Positions 1 through 14,291 of a DNA stretch of 64,000 bases are shown here, piece by piece. A program made the translations under genes and the position numbers. Numbering within the stretch: the first letter of the stretch is position 1; the number at the start of each line of letters is the position of its first letter. The notes beneath the pieces were generated by a model. The model made no database searches. It was not told where the DNA came from and saw nothing but the letters and a program-made list of their open reading frames with translations. The stretch comes from Hyperoodon ampullatus (lineage: Eukaryota > Chordata > Mammalia > Artiodactyla > Ziphiidae): positions 310,001 to 374,000 of the forward strand of contig CATKHW010000549.1 of NCBI GenBank assembly GCA_949752795.1. Direction: 5' to 3'.

Positions 1-2185
1 TGGATCATTGTGATGAAAAAGGCATGGAGACTTGTCATGACAGGGTTCAATGAGCATACTGATGACAAGTGTCAGGGAGCATTGTGATGACAAGTGTATT
101 GAGAATTGTGATGACAAAGGTCATGGAGCATTGTGATGAGAAGTCCATGGATAATTGTGATGACCAGCGTCATGGGGCGTTGTGATGACAAGTGTTATGG
201 AACATTGTGATCACAAGGGTTTGGAGCATTGTGATGAGAGAGGTCATGGAGAAATTTGATTTCATTGTGATGACAATAGCATGAAGCATTATGATGATGG
301 GCATGGTGCATTGTGATGACAGGGTTCATGGAGCATTGAGATGAAAAGAGGCATGGATCATTGTAATAACAAGGGTCTAGGAGCATTGTGATGACAAGGG
401 CATGGAGTATTGTGATGAGAAGGTCATGGAGCATTCTGATGACATGCGTCAGGGAGCTTTGTGATGACATGGGCATGGAGCATTGTGATTACAGGGGTCT
501 TGGAGCATTGTGATGACAAGGGCCATGGAGTCTTGTGATGACAAGGCTGTAGAACATTGTGATGGCAGGGGTCATGGAGCATTGTTATGACAGGTGTAAT
601 GGAGCATTATGATGACAAGGGCATGGAGCATTGGTCTGAAAAGTTTCATGGATTATTGTGATGAGAGTGAGCATGGAGCATTGTGATGGCAAGGGCACGG
701 AACACAGTGATACATGTGTCATGGAAGATTGCAATGACAAGGGCATGGAGCATTGTGATGACAAGCGTCATGGAGCTTTGTGATGACAACGGCATGGAGC
801 AATGTGATGAGAGGTTTCATGGAGGTTTGTGATGACAATGGCATGGAGCATTGTGATTCCAAGCGTCATGGAGCTTTGTGATGACATAGGCCATGGAGCA
901 TTTTGATGACAAGGGCGTGGTGCATTGTGATGAGAAGGGCAGGGAGCATTGTGATGACAGGGTCATGGAGCAATTGGATGAAAAGGGTCATGGAACATTT
1001 TGATGACAGTGTTTATGGAACATTGTGATGTTAGGGGTCATGGAGCATTGTGATGAAAAGGGTCATGGAGCATTGTGATGACAGGGGTTATGGAACATTG
1101 TGATGTCAGGGGTCATGGAGCATTGTGATGATAAGAGCATGTAGCATTGTTTTGACAAGGGTCATGGAACATTGGGATGACAGGGTGGAGGGAGTATTGT
1201 GTTGACTAGTGATGGAACATTGTGATATCAGTGGTGAGAGAGCATTTTGATGAGAGGTGCATGGAGCATTGTGATGACAAGGCTGTGGAACATTGTGATG
1301 AGAAACACAGGGCACATTGTGCTGACATGGGTCATGGAACATTGTGCTGACAAACGCATGGGGCATTGTGATGACAAGTTTTATGGAGCATTGTGATGAC
1401 AACGATGTGGAGCATTGTGATGACAAGCGCATGGCACATTTGATGCCATGTGTCATGGAGTAATGTGCTGACAAAGGCATGGAGCATTGTGATGACAAGG
1501 GTCACCGAGCATTGTGATGAAATGTTCATGGAGTGTTGTGGTCACAAAGGTCACAGAGCCTTGTGATGACGAGGGCATGGGCCATTGTGATGACAAAGGT
1601 CATGAAGCATTGTGATGACTGTAGTCATGGAGCATTGTGATGACAGGGGTCATAGAGCATTGTGATGAAAGGGCATGGAGCATTGTGATGACAGGGTCAT
1701 GGAACATTTTTCTGACAAGTTTCATGGATTATTGTGATGACAGTGGGCATGGCGCATTGTGATGACAAGGGCATGGAACATTGTGATGAGAAGGTAATGG
1801 AGTATTGTGAAGAAGGGTGTCAGGGAGCATTGTGATGACATATGTCATGGTCTATTGCAATGACAATGGAATGTAGCATTGTGATGCCAAGTGTCATGGA
1901 GGATTGTGATGACAAACGTAATGGAGCATTTTGATGACAAGGGCTTGGAGCATTGTGATGACAAGGGTCATGGCGCATTGTGATAACAAGGGCCATTGAG
2001 AATTTTGATGACATGTTCATGAAGCATTGTGATGACAATCACATGGAGCTTGCTATGACAGGGGTCATGGAGCATTACGATGACAAGTGCATAGAGAATT
2101 GTGATGACAAAACATGTAACACTGTGATGAGAAGTATCATGGAGCATAGTGATGCCAAGAACGTGGAGAATTGTGATGACAGGGG

Positions 2186-2529
2186 ACATGGAGCATTGTG
2201 ATGACCAGGGCATGGAGCATTGTGATGGCAAGACCGTGGATCATTGTGATGAGAAGACCATGGATAATTGTGATGACGAGCGTCATGGAGCACTGTAATG
2301 ACAAGGGGTATGGAGCATTGTGATGACAGGGGTCATGGAGCATTGTGATGACTGAGGACATGGAGCATCGTGATGACCAATGCATGGAGCATTGTGATGG
2401 CAAGACCGTGGAGCATTGTGATGAGAAGACCATGGATAATTGTGATGACGAGCGTCATGGAACACTGTAATGACAAGGGGTATGGAGCATTTTGATGACA
2501 GGGGTCATGGAGCATTCTGAAGACAATGA
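2186..2529 (+). repeat. 172-bp direct duplication inside the minisatellite
   Basis: Seven minisatellite units are present twice in a row with a shift of 172 bp (2,186-2,357 and 2,358-2,529). Both copies share the rare variants GGCAAGACCGTGGA, GAGAAGACCATGGATAA and GACGAGCGTCATGGA in the same order. A more diverged third copy of the same variant string lies far away, around 14,925-15,020. Confidence 0.85.
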
Positions 2530-4640
2530 TCAGGGAGCATTCTGATGACAAGCTTGTGGAGTATTGTGATGACAATGACATGGAACGTTTTGATGAATAG
2601 GGCATGGAGCATTCTTATGAAAAAGGCATGGAGCATTTTCATGACAGTGTTCAAGGAGTAATCTGACGACAAGTGTCAGGGAGCATTGTGATGACAAGTG
2701 TATTGAGAATTGTGATGACAAAGGTCATGGAGCATTGTGACGACAAGTGCATGGAGTATTGTCATGACAGTCATCATGGAGTGTTGTGATGACAAGTGTT
2801 ATGGAACATTGTGATCACAAGGGGTTGGAGCATTGTGATGACAGAGGTCATGGACCATTTTGATTTCAAGGAGCATGGAGCATTGTGATGACAAGGGCAT
2901 GGAGCAATGTGATCCCAAGGTTCATGGAGGATTGTGATGAAAATGGTAATGGAGTATTGTGATGACAAGCTCATGGAGCATTGTGATGACAAGGTCATGT
3001 AGGATTTTGATGACACAGGCATGGAGAATTGTGATGATAAGGGTCATGGAGCACTGTGATGATAAGCGTCACGGAGCATTGTGATTACAGGGGTCATGGA
3101 GCATTGGGATGACAAGGGCATGCATCATTGTGATGACAAGTGTCATGGAGCATTGGGCTGAAAATGTTCATGGAGTATTGTGATGACAGGGGTCATGGAG
3201 CATTGTGATGACTAGGGAATGGAGCATTGTGATGACAAGAGTCCCGGATCATTGTGTTGTCAGGGGTCATGGAGTGTTGTGATGACAGTGGTCATGGAGT
3301 ATTGTGATGATATGGGTCATGGAGCATTGTGATGAGAAGGTCATGAAGCATTGGGCTGAAAATGTTCATGGAGTATTGTGATGACACGGGTCATGGAGCA
3401 TTGTAATGAGAAGGGAATTGAGCACTGTGATGACAAGGTCCTGGAGCATTGTGATGGGAAGTCCATGGAGCCTTGTGATGACAATTCTCATGGAACATTC
3501 TGATGAAAAGGGGCATGGAGCATTGTGATTACAGGGGTCTTGGAGCATTGTGATGACAAGGGCATGGAGTATTGTGATGAGAAAGCCATGGAGCATTCTG
3601 ATGACATGCGTCATGGATATTTGTGCTGACAAGGGCATGGAGTATTGTGATGAAAATGGCATGGATCATTGTAATGAAAAAGGCATGAAGCCTTGTCATG
3701 ACAGGGTTCTAGGAGCATACTGACGACAAGTGTCATGGAGCATTGTGATGACAAGTGTATTGAGCATTGTGATGACAAAGTTCATGGAGCATTGTGATGA
3801 GAAGACCATGGATAATTTTGATGATGAGCGTCATGGGGTGTTGTGATGATAAGTTTTATGGAACATTGTGATCACAAGGGTTTGGAGCATTGTGATGACA
3901 GAGGTCATGGAGCATTTTGATTTCATTGTGATGACAATAGCCTGAAGCATTATGGTGATGGGCATGGTGCATTGTGATGACAGCGTTCATGGAGCATTGA
4001 GATGAAAAGAGGCATGGAGCATTGTGATTACAGGGGTCTTGGAGCATTGTGATGACAAGGGCAAGGAGCATTGTGATGAGAAGGCCATGGAGCATTCTGA
4101 TGACATGCGTCATTGAGCTTTGTGATGACAAGGGCATGGAGCATTGTGATTACAGGGGTCTTGGAGCATTGTGATGACAATGGTGTGGAACATTGTGATG
4201 GAAGGGGTCATGGAGCATTGTTATGACAGGGGTAATGGAGCATTGTGATGAGAAGGGCATGGAGCACTGGTCTGAAAAGTTTCATGGATTATTGTGATGA
4301 GAGTGGGCATGGAGCATTGTGATGACAAGGTCACGGAACACTGTGATCCATGGGTCATGGAGGATTGTAATGACAAGGGCATGGAGCATTGTGATGAGAA
4401 GGGCATCGTACATTGTTTTGACAAGCGTCATGGAGCTTTGTGATGACAAGGGCATGGAACAATGTGATGAGAGGGTTCATGGAACATTGTGATTCCAAGG
4501 GTTATGGAGCTTTGTGATGACAAAAGTCATGGAGCATTTTGATGTCAAGGGCGTGGTGCATTGTGATGAGAAGGCCAGGGAGCATTTTGATGACAGGGTC
4601 ATGCAGCAATTTGATGAAAAGTGTAATGGAACATTTTGAT

Positions 4641-4840
4641 GACAGGGGTTATAGAACATTGTGATGTCAGGGGTCATGGAGCTTTGGGATGAAAAGGGTC
4701 ATGGAGCATTTTGATGACAGGGGTTATGGAACATTGTGATGTCAGGGGTCATGGAGCTTTGGGATGAAAAGGGTCATGGAGCATTTTGATGACAGGGGTT
4801 ATGGAACATTGTGATGTCAGGGGTCATGGAACATTGTGAT
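4641..4840 (+). repeat. 75-bp (3-unit) motif in tandem triplication
   Basis: GACAGGGGTTAT begins at 4,641, 4,716 and 4,791, an exact 75-bp spacing equal to three 25-bp units. The internal variants (GATGTCAGGGGTCATGG, then GGGATGAAAAGGGTCATGG) repeat identically. Related single copies of this three-unit string sit near 1,000-1,120, 6,925-7,045 and 10,860-10,985, so the motif is older than the local triplication. Confidence 0.85.
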
Positions 4841-5090
4841 GATAGGGGGATGTAGCATTGTGATGACAGGGGTCATGGAACATTGTGATTACAGGGGTGC
4901 GGGTGTATTGTGATGACTAGTGATGGAACATTGTGATATCTCTGTTGAGAGAGCATTTTGATGAGAAGTGCATGGAGCATTGTGATTACAAGGTTTATGG
5001 AGCATTACGATGACAAGGTTGTGGACCGTTGTGATGAAAATCACGTGGCACATTGTGATGACAAGGGTCATGGAGCATTGTTCTGACAAA

Positions 5091-8000
5091 GGCATGGAGC
5101 ATTGTGATGACAAGGGTCACGGAGCATTGTGATGAAAAGTTCATGGAGTATTGTGGTTACAAAGGTCACAGAGCCTTGTGATGATGTGGGCATGGACCAC
5201 TGTGATGACAAATGTTATGAAGCATTGTGATGACTGGAGTCACAGAGCATTGTGATGACAGGGGTCATGGAGCATTGTGATGACAAGGGCATGGAGCATT
5301 GTGATGACAGGGGCATGGAGCATTGGTCTGACAAGTTTAATAGATTATTGTGATGACAGTGGGCATGGGGCATTGTGATGACCAGGGCATGGGGCATTGT
5401 GATGAGAAGGTCATGGAGTATTGTGAAGACTGGTGTCAGGGAGCATTGTGATGACATATGTCATGGTCCCTTGCGATGACAATGGCATGGAGCATTGTGA
5501 TGCCAAATGTAATGGAGGATTGTGATGATAAATAAAATGGAGCATTGTGATGACTAGGGCTTTGAGCATTATGATGACAAGGGCCATTGAAAATTTTCAT
5601 GACAAGGTCGTGAAGCATTGTGATGATATGGTGCTGGAGCATTGTGATGAGAAAACCACGGAGCCTTGTGAGACAAGTCTCAGAGTGTCTTGGAAAATTG
5701 TGATGACAAGGGCATGGAGCATTGTGATGAGAAGGCCAAGGAGCAGTCTGATGACATGCGTCATTGAGCTTTGTGATGACAAGGGCATGGAGCATTGTAA
5801 TTACAGGCGTCTTGGAGCATTGTGATGAAAAAGGCATGGATCATTGTGGTGAAAAAGGCATGGAGCCTTGTCATGACAGGTTTCAAGGAGCATACAGAGA
5901 ACAAGTGTCAGGGAGCATTTTGATGACAGGTGTATTGAGCATTGTGATGACAAAAGTCATGGAGCATTGTGAAGAGCAGACCATAGATAATTGTGATGAT
6001 GAGCGTCATGGGGCATTGTGATGACAAGTGTTATGGAATATTGTGATCACAAGGGTTTGGAGCAGTGTTATGACAGAGGTCATGGAGCATTTTGATTTCA
6101 TTGTGATGACAATAGCCTGAAGCATTATGATGATGGGCATGGTGCATTGTGATGACTGGGTTCATGGATCATTGAGATAAAAAGGGACATGGAGCATTGT
6201 GATTACAGGTGTCTTGGAGCATTGTGATGAGAAGGGTCATGGAGCCTTGTGATGACAAGGCCATGGAACATCGTGATGGCAGTGGTCATGAAGCATTGTT
6301 ATCACAGGGGTAATGGAGCATTGTGATGGCAAGGGCATGGAGCATTCTGATGACATGCATCATGGAGCTTTGTGATGACAAGGGCATGTAGCACTGTGAT
6401 TACATGGGTCTTGGAGCATTGTGATGACAAGGGTCATGGAGCCTTGTGATGACAAAGCCGTGGAACGTTGTGATGGCAGGGGTCATGGAGCATTGTTATG
6501 ACAGGGGTAATGGAGCATTGTGATGACAAGGGCATGGAACATTTGTCTGAAAAGTTTCATGGATTATTGTGATGAGAGTGGGCATGGAGCATTGTGATGA
6601 CAAGGGCACGGAACACAGTGATACATGGGTCATGGAGGATTGTAATGACAAGGGCATGGAGCATTGTGATGAGAAGGGCATCGAGCAGTGTGATGACAAG
6701 CACCATGGAGCTTTTTGATGACAATTGCATGGAACAATGTGATGAGAGGTTTCATGGAGTATTGTGATGACAATGGCATGGAGCATTGTGATGCCAAGGG
6801 TCATGGAGCTTTGTGATGACAAAGGTCATGGAGCATTTTGATGACAAGGGCGTGGTGCATTGTGATGAGAAGGGTAGCGAGCATTGTGATGACATTGTCA
6901 TGGACCAATTTGATGAAAAGGGTCATGGAACATTTTGATGAGAGGCGTTATGTAACATTGTGATGTTAGGGGTCATGGAGCATTTTGATGAAAAGGGTCA
7001 TGGAGCAGTTTGATGACAGGGGTTATGGAACATTGTGATGTCAGGGATCATCAAACATTGTGATGATAAGTGCATGTAGCATTGTGATGACAGGAGTCAT
7101 GGAACATTGTGATGACAGGGTTGAGGGAGTATTGTGATGAATAGTGATGTAACATTGTGATATCAGTGGTGAGAGAGCATTTTGATTTGAAGTGCATGGA
7201 GCATTGTGATGACAAGGTTTATGGAGCATTGTGATGACAAGATTGTGGAGCACTGTGACGACAAGCGCATGGTGCATTGTGATGACATGGGTCATGGAGC
7301 ATTGTGCTGACAAGCGCATGGAGCATTGTGATGACAAGGGTCATGGAGCATTGTGATGAAAAGTTCATGAAGCATTGTGGTTAAAAAGGTCACAGAGACT
7401 GTTGATGACAAGGGCATGGACCACTGTGATGACAAAGGTCATGAAGCCTTGTGATGACTGGAGTCACGGAGCATTGTGATGACAGGGGTCATGGAACATT
7501 GTGATAACAAGGGCATGGGGCATTGTGATGACAAGGGCATGGAGCATTGGTCTAATAAGTTTCATGGCTTATTGCGATGACAGTTGGAATGGCGCATTGT
7601 GATGACAAGGGCATGGAGCATTGTGATGACCAGGTCATTCATTATTGTGAAGACAGGTGTCAGGGAGCATTGTGATGACATATGTAATGGCCCATTGTGA
7701 TGACAATGCCATGGAGCATTGTGATGCCAAGTGTCATGGAGGATTCTGATGACAAAGGTAATGGAGCATTGTGATGACAATGGCTTGGAGCATTGTGATG
7801 ACAAGGGTCAGGGAGCATTGTGCTGACAAGTGCATGGAAAATTGTGATGACAAGGGACATGGAGCATTCTGATGACAAGCTTGTGGAGTATTTTGATGAC
7901 AATGGCATGGAGCATTGTGTTGAAAATGGCATGGTGCATTTTGATGAAAAAGGCATGGAGCCTTTTTGTGACAGGGTTCAAGGAGCATTCTGACGACAAG

Positions 8001-8960
8001 TGTCAGGGAGCATTGTGATGACAAGTGTATCGAGAATTGTGATGACAAAGGTCATGGAGCATTGTGATGAAAAGGGCATGGAGTATTGTGATGACAGGCA
8101 TCATGGAGCATTGTGATGACAAGTGTTATGGAACATTGTGATCACAAGGGTTTGGAGCATTGTGATGACAGAGGTCATGGATCATTTTGATTTCAAGGAG
8201 CATGGAGCATTGTGATGACAAGGGCATGGAGCAATGTGATCCCAAGGTTCATGGAGGATTGTGATGGCAATGGTAATGGAGTATTGTGATGACAAGTGCA
8301 TAGAACATTGTAATGACAAGGTCATGTAGCATTTTGCTGACAAAGGCATGGAGCATTGTGATGTCATGTGTCATGGAGCACTGTGATGACAAGCGTCACG
8401 GAGCATTGTGATTACAGGGGTCATGGAGCATTGGGATGACAAGGGCATGCATCATTGTGATGACAAGTGTCATGGAGCATTGGGCTGAAAATGTTCATGG
8501 AGTATTGTGATGACAGGCGTCATGGAGCATTGTGATGACTAGGGAATGGAGCATTGTGATGACAAGAGTCCCGGATCATTGTGTTGTCAGGTGATATTGA
8601 GCGTTGTGATGACTGTGGTCATGGAGAATTGTGATGATATTGGTCATGGAGCATTGTGATGAGAAGGTCATGGAGCATTGGGCTGAAAATGTTCATGGAG
8701 TATTGTGATGACAGGGGTCATGGAGCATTGTGATGATAAGGGAATGGGGCATTTTGATGACAATGTCCTGGAGCATTGTGATGAGAAGACTATGGAGCCT
8801 TGTGATGACAAGTCTCATGGAGCATTCTGATGAAAAGGGGCATGGACCATTGTGATTACAGGGGTCTTGGAGCATTGTGATGACAAGGGCATGGAGCATT
8901 GTGATGAGAAGGCCATGGAGCATTCTGATGACATGCATCATGGAGCTTTGTGATGACAAG
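5091..8960 (+). repeat. ~3.9-kb higher-order block, copy A1
   Basis: The order of variant minisatellite units here is repeated in the next block. The shift is 3,870 bp at the left end, 3,911 near 5.76 kb, 3,936 from about 6.5 to 7.3 kb, and 3,985 after 7.56 kb. The steps come from three length differences: 41 bp near 5,670, 25 bp near 6,010, and 49 bp (one 24-bp plus one 25-bp unit) near 7,360. Apart from these the copies differ by scattered single bases, so the duplication is much younger than the array. Confidence 0.9.
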
Positions 8961-11900
8961 GGCATGGAGCATTGTGATGACAAGGGTCACGTAGCATTGT
9001 GATGAAAAGTTCATGGAGTATTGTGGTTACAAAGGTCACAGAGCCTTGTGATGATGTGGGCATGGACCACTGTGATGACAAATGTTATGAAGCATTGTGA
9101 TGACTGGAGTCACAGAGCATTGTGATGACAAGGGTCATGGAGCATTGTGATGACAAGGGCATGGAGCATTGTGATGACAGGGGCATGGAGCATTGGTCTG
9201 ACAAGTTTAATAGATTATTGTGATGACAGTGGGCATGGGGCATTGTGATGACCAGGGCATGGGGCATTGTGATGAGAAGGTCATGGAGTATTGTGAAGAC
9301 AGGTGTCAGGGAGCATTGCGATGACATATGTCATGGTCCATTGCGATGACAATGGCATGGAGCATTGTGATGCCAAATGTAATGGAGGATTGTGATGACA
9401 AATATAATGGAGCATTGTGATGACTAGGGCTTGGAGCATTATGATGACAAGGGCCATTGAAAATTTTCATGACAAGGTCGTGAAGCATTGTGATGACAAG
9501 GTGCTGGAGCATTGTGATGAGAAATCCATGGAGCCTTGTGAGACAAGTCTCATGGAGCATACTGATGAAAAGGGGCATGGAGCATTGTGATTAGAGTGTC
9601 TTGGAAAATTGTGATGACAAGGGCATGGAGCATTGTGATGAGAAGGCCAAGGAGCAGTCTGATGACATGCGTCATTGAGCTTTGTGATGACAAGGGCATG
9701 GAGCATTGTAATTACAGGCGTCTTGGTGCATTGTGATGAAAAAGGCATGGATCATTGTGATGAAAAAGGCATGGAGCCTTGTCATGACAGGGTTCAAGGA
9801 GCATACAGAGAACAAGTGTCAGGGAGCATTTTGATGACAAGTGTATTGAGCATTGTGATGACAAAGCTCATGGAGCATTGTGAAGAGAAGACCATAGATA
9901 ATTGTGATGACGAGCGTCATGGGGCATTGTGATGACGAGCGTCATGGGGCATTGTGATGACAAGTGTTATGGAATATTGTGATCACAAGGGTTTGGAGCA
10001 GTGTTATGACAGAGGTCATGGAGCATTTTGATTTCATTGTGATGACAATAGCCTGAAGCATTATGATGATGGGCATGGTGCATTGTGATGACAGGGTTCA
10101 TGGATCATTGAGATAAAAAGGGACATGGAGCATTGTGATTACAGGTGTCTTGGAGCATTGTGATGAGAAGGGTCATGGAGCCTTGTGATGACAAGGCCAT
10201 GGAACATCGTGATGGCAGGGGTCATGGAGCATTGTTATCACAGGGGTAATGGAGCATTGTGATGGCAAGGACATGGAGCATTCTGATGACATGCATCATT
10301 GAGCTTTGTGATGACAAGGGCATGTAGCACTGTGATTACAGGGGTCTTGGAGCATTGTGATGACAAGGGTCATGGAGCCTTGTGATGACAAGGCCGTGGA
10401 ACGTTGTGATGGCAGGTGTCATGGAGCATTGTTATGACAGGGGTAACGGAGCATTGTGATGACAAGGGCATGGAACATTTGTCTGAAAAGTTTCATGGAT
10501 TATTGTGATGAGAGTGGGCATGGAGCATTGTGATGACAAGGGCACGGAACACAGTGATACATGGGTCATGGAGGATTGTAATGACAAGGGCATGGAGCAT
10601 TGTGATGAGAAGGGCATCGAGCAGTGTGATGACAAGCACCATGGAGCTTTTTGATGACAATTGCATGGAACAATGTGATGAGAGGTTTCATGGAGTATTG
10701 TGATGACAATGGCATGGAGCATTGTGATGCCAAGGGTCATGGAGCTTTGTGATGACAAAGGTCATGGAGCATTTTGATGACATGGGCGTGGTGCATTGTG
10801 ATGAGAAGGGTAGGGAGCATTGTGATGACATTGTCATGGACCAATTTGATGAAAAGGGTCATGGAACATTTTGATGAGAGGTGTTATGTAACGTTGTGAT
10901 GTTAGGGGTCATGGAGCATTTTGATGAAAAGGGTCATGGAGCAGTTTGATGACAGGGGTTATGGAACATTGTGATGTCAGGGATCATCAAACATTGTGAT
11001 GATAAGTGCATGTAGCATTGTGATGACAGGAGTCATGGAACATTGTGATGACAGGGTTGAGGGAGTATTGTGATGAATAGTGATGTAACATTGTGATATC
11101 AGTGGTGAGAGAGCATTTTGATTTGAAGTGCATGGAGCATTGTGATGACAAGGTTTATGGAGCATTGTGATGACAAGATTGTGGAGCACAGTGACGACAA
11201 GCGCATGGTGCATTGTGATGACATGGGTCATGGAGCATTGTGCTGACAAGCGCATGGAGCATTGTGATGACAAGGGTCATGGAGCATTGTGCTGAGAAAG
11301 GCATAGAGCATTGTGATGACAAGGGTCAAAGGGCATTGTGATGAAAAGTTCATGAAGCATTGTGGTTAAAAAGGTCACAGAGACTGTTGATGACAAGGGC
11401 ATGGACCACTGTGATGACAAAGGTCATGAAGCCTTGTGATGACTGGAGTCACGGAGCATTGTGATGACAGGGGTCATGGAACATTGTGATAACAAGGGCA
11501 TGGGGCATTGTGATGACAAGGGCATGGAGCATTGGTCTAATAAGTTTCATGGCTTATTGTGATGACAGTTGGAATGGCGCATTGTGATGACAAGGGCATG
11601 GAGCATTGTGATGACCAGGTCATTCATTATTGTGAAGACAGGTGTCAGGGAGCATTGTGATGACATATGTAATGGCCCATTGTGATGACAATGCCATGGA
11701 GCATTGTGATGCCAAGTGTCATGGAGGATTCTGATGACAAAGGTAATGGAGCATTGTGATGACAATGGCTTGGAGCATTGTGATGACAAGGGTCAGGGAG
11801 CATTGTGCTGACAAGTGCATGGAAAATTGTGATGACAAGGGACATGGAGCATTCTGATGACAAGCTTGTGGAGTATTTTGATGACAATGGCATGGAGCAT

Positions 11901-12945
11901 TGTGTTGAAAATGGCATGGTGCCTTTTGATGAAAAAGGCATGGAGCCTTTTTGTGACAGGGTTCAAGGAGCATTCTGACGACAAGTGTCAGGGAGCATTG
12001 TGATGACAAGTGTATCGAGAATTGTGATGACAAAGGTCATGGAGCATTGTGATGAAAAGGGCATGGAGTATTGTGATGACAGGCATCATGGAGCATTGTG
12101 ATGACAAGTGTTATGGAACATTGTGATCACAAGGGTTTGGAGCATTGTGATGACAGAGGTCATGGATCATTTTGATTTCAAGGAGCATGGAGCATTGTGA
12201 TGACAAGGGCATGGAGCAATGTGATCCCAAGGTTCATGGAGGACTGTGATGGCAATGGTAATGGAGTATTGTGATGACAAGTGCATAGAACATTGTAATG
12301 ACAAGGTCATGTAGCATTTTGCTGACAAAGGCATGGAGCATTGTGATGACAGGTGTCATGGAGCACTGTGATGACAAGCGTCACGGAGCATTGTGATTAC
12401 AGGGGTCATGGAGCATTGGGATGACAAGGGCATGCATCATTGTGATGACAAGTGTCATGGAGCATTGGGCTGAAAATGTTCATGGAGTATTGTGATGACA
12501 GGCGTCATGGAGCATTGTGATGACTAGGGAATGGAGCATTGTGATGACAAGAGTCCCGGATCATTGTGTTGTCAGGTGATATTGAGCGTTGTGATGACTG
12601 TGGTCATGGAGAATTGTGATGATATTGGTCATGGAGCATTGTGATGAGAAGGTCATGGAGCATTTGGCTGAAAATGTTCATGGAGTATTGTGATGACAGG
12701 GGTCATGGAGCATTGTGATGATAAGGGAATGGGGCATTTTGATGACAATGTCCTGGAGCATTGTGATGAGAAGACCATGGAGCCCTGTGATGACATGTCT
12801 CATGGAGCATTCTGATGAAAAGGGGCATGGACCATTGTGATTACAGGGGTCTTGGAGCATTGTGATGACAAGGGCATGGAGCATTGTGATGAGAAGGCCA
12901 TGGAGCATTCTGATGACATGCATCATGGAGCTTTGTGATGACAAG
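8961..12945 (+). repeat. ~3.98-kb higher-order block, copy A2
   Basis: Tandem partner of the block ending at 8,960. It is 115 bp longer because it carries 41 bp around 9,550-9,595, a doubled 25-bp unit at 9,909-9,958, and two extra units around 11,290-11,340 that the left copy lacks. The similarity fails at about 12,946-12,962, where this copy continues with GATTACAGGGGTCTTGG and the left copy has GATGACAAGGGTCACG. Confidence 0.9.
9909..9958 (+). repeat. Exact 25-bp unit duplication
   Basis: The unit starting GACGAGCGTCATGGGG occurs twice with no difference (9,909-9,933 and 9,934-9,958). The matching place in the sister block near 6,000 has only one copy. This is a visible single-unit slippage or unequal-exchange event after the ~3.9-kb duplication. 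Confidence 0.9.
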
Positions 12946-13210
12946 GGCATGGAGCATTGTGATTACAGGGGTCTTGGAGCATTGTGATGAAAATGGCATG
13001 GATCATTGTGATGAAAAAGGCATGGAGCCTTGTCATGAAAGGGTTCAGGGAGCATACTGATGGCAAGAGTCAGGGAGCATTGTGATGACATGTGTATTGC
13101 GCATTGTGATGACAAATGTCATGGTGCATTGTGATGAGAAGTCCATGGATAATTGTGATGAGTAGCGTCATGGGGTATTGTGATGACAAGTGTTATGGAA
13201 CATTGTGATC
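12130..13210 (+). repeat. 1,081-bp higher-order block, copy B1
   Basis: Variant units here recur at a constant shift of 1,081 bp. Checked anchors are GACAGAGGT at 12,152 and 13,233, and the end of the run at 12,950 and 14,031. The left limit is approximate, because similarity at this shift begins after the GTTATGGAACATTGTGATCAC unit near 12,110. The block overlaps the right end of the A2 copy, so this duplication happened inside or after it. Confidence 0.85.
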
Positions 13211-14291
13211 ACAAGGGTTGGAGCATTGTGATGACAGAGGTCATGGAGAATTTTGATTTCAAGGAGCATGGAGCATTGTGATGACAAGTGCATGGAGCAA
13301 TGTGATCCCAAGGTTCATGGAGGATTGTGATGGCAATGGTAATGGAGTATTGTGATGACAAGTGCATAGAACATTGTAATGTCAAGGTCATGTAGCATTT
13401 TGCTGACAAAGGCATGGAGCATTGTGATGACAGGTGTCATGGAGCACTGTGATGACAAGCGTCATGGAGCATTGTGATTACAGGGGTCATGGAGCATTGG
13501 GATGACAAGGGCATGCATCATTGTGATGACAAGTGTCATGGAGCATTGGGCTGAAAATGTTCATGGAGTATTGTGATGACAGGCGTCATGGAGCATTGTG
13601 ATGACTAGGGAATGGAGCATTGTGATGACAAGAGTCCCGGATCATTGTGTTGTCAGGTGATATTGAGCGTTGTGATGACTGTGGTCATGGAGAATTGTGA
13701 TGATATTGGTCATGGAGCATTGTGATGAGAAGGTCATGGAGCATTGGGCTGAAAATGTTCATGGAGTATTGTGATGACAGGTGTCATGGAGCATTGTGAT
13801 GATAAGGGAATGGGGCATTTTGATGACAATGTCCTGGAGCATTGTGATGAGAAGACCATAGAGCCTTGTGATGACAAGTCTCATGGAGCATTCTGATGAA
13901 AAGTGGCATGGACCATTGTGATTACAGGGGTATTGGAGCATTGTGATGACAAGGGCATGGAGCATTGTGATGAGAAGGCCATGGAGCATTCTGATGACAT
14001 GCATCATGGAGCTTTGTGATGACAAGGGCATGGAGCATTGTGATTACAGTGGTCTTGGAGCATTGTGATGAAAATGGCATGGATCATTGTGATGAAAAAG
14101 GCATGGAGCCTTGTCATGAAAGGGTTCAGGGAGCATACTGATGGCAAGAGTCAGGGAGCATTGTGATGACATGTGTATTGCGCATTGTGATGACAAATGT
14201 CATGGTGCATTGTGATGAGAAGTCCATGGATAATTGTGATGAGTAGCGTCATGGGGTATTGTGATGACAAGTGTTATGGAACATTGTGATC
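13211..14291 (+). repeat. 1,081-bp higher-order block, copy B2
   Basis: Second tandem copy of the 1,081-bp block. It ends where the sequence switches from the TTTTGATTTCAAGGAGC type of unit to the TTTTGATTGCATTGTG type just after 14,330. The two copies differ by only scattered bases, for example GGTTGG against GGTTTGG near the left edge. Confidence 0.85.
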
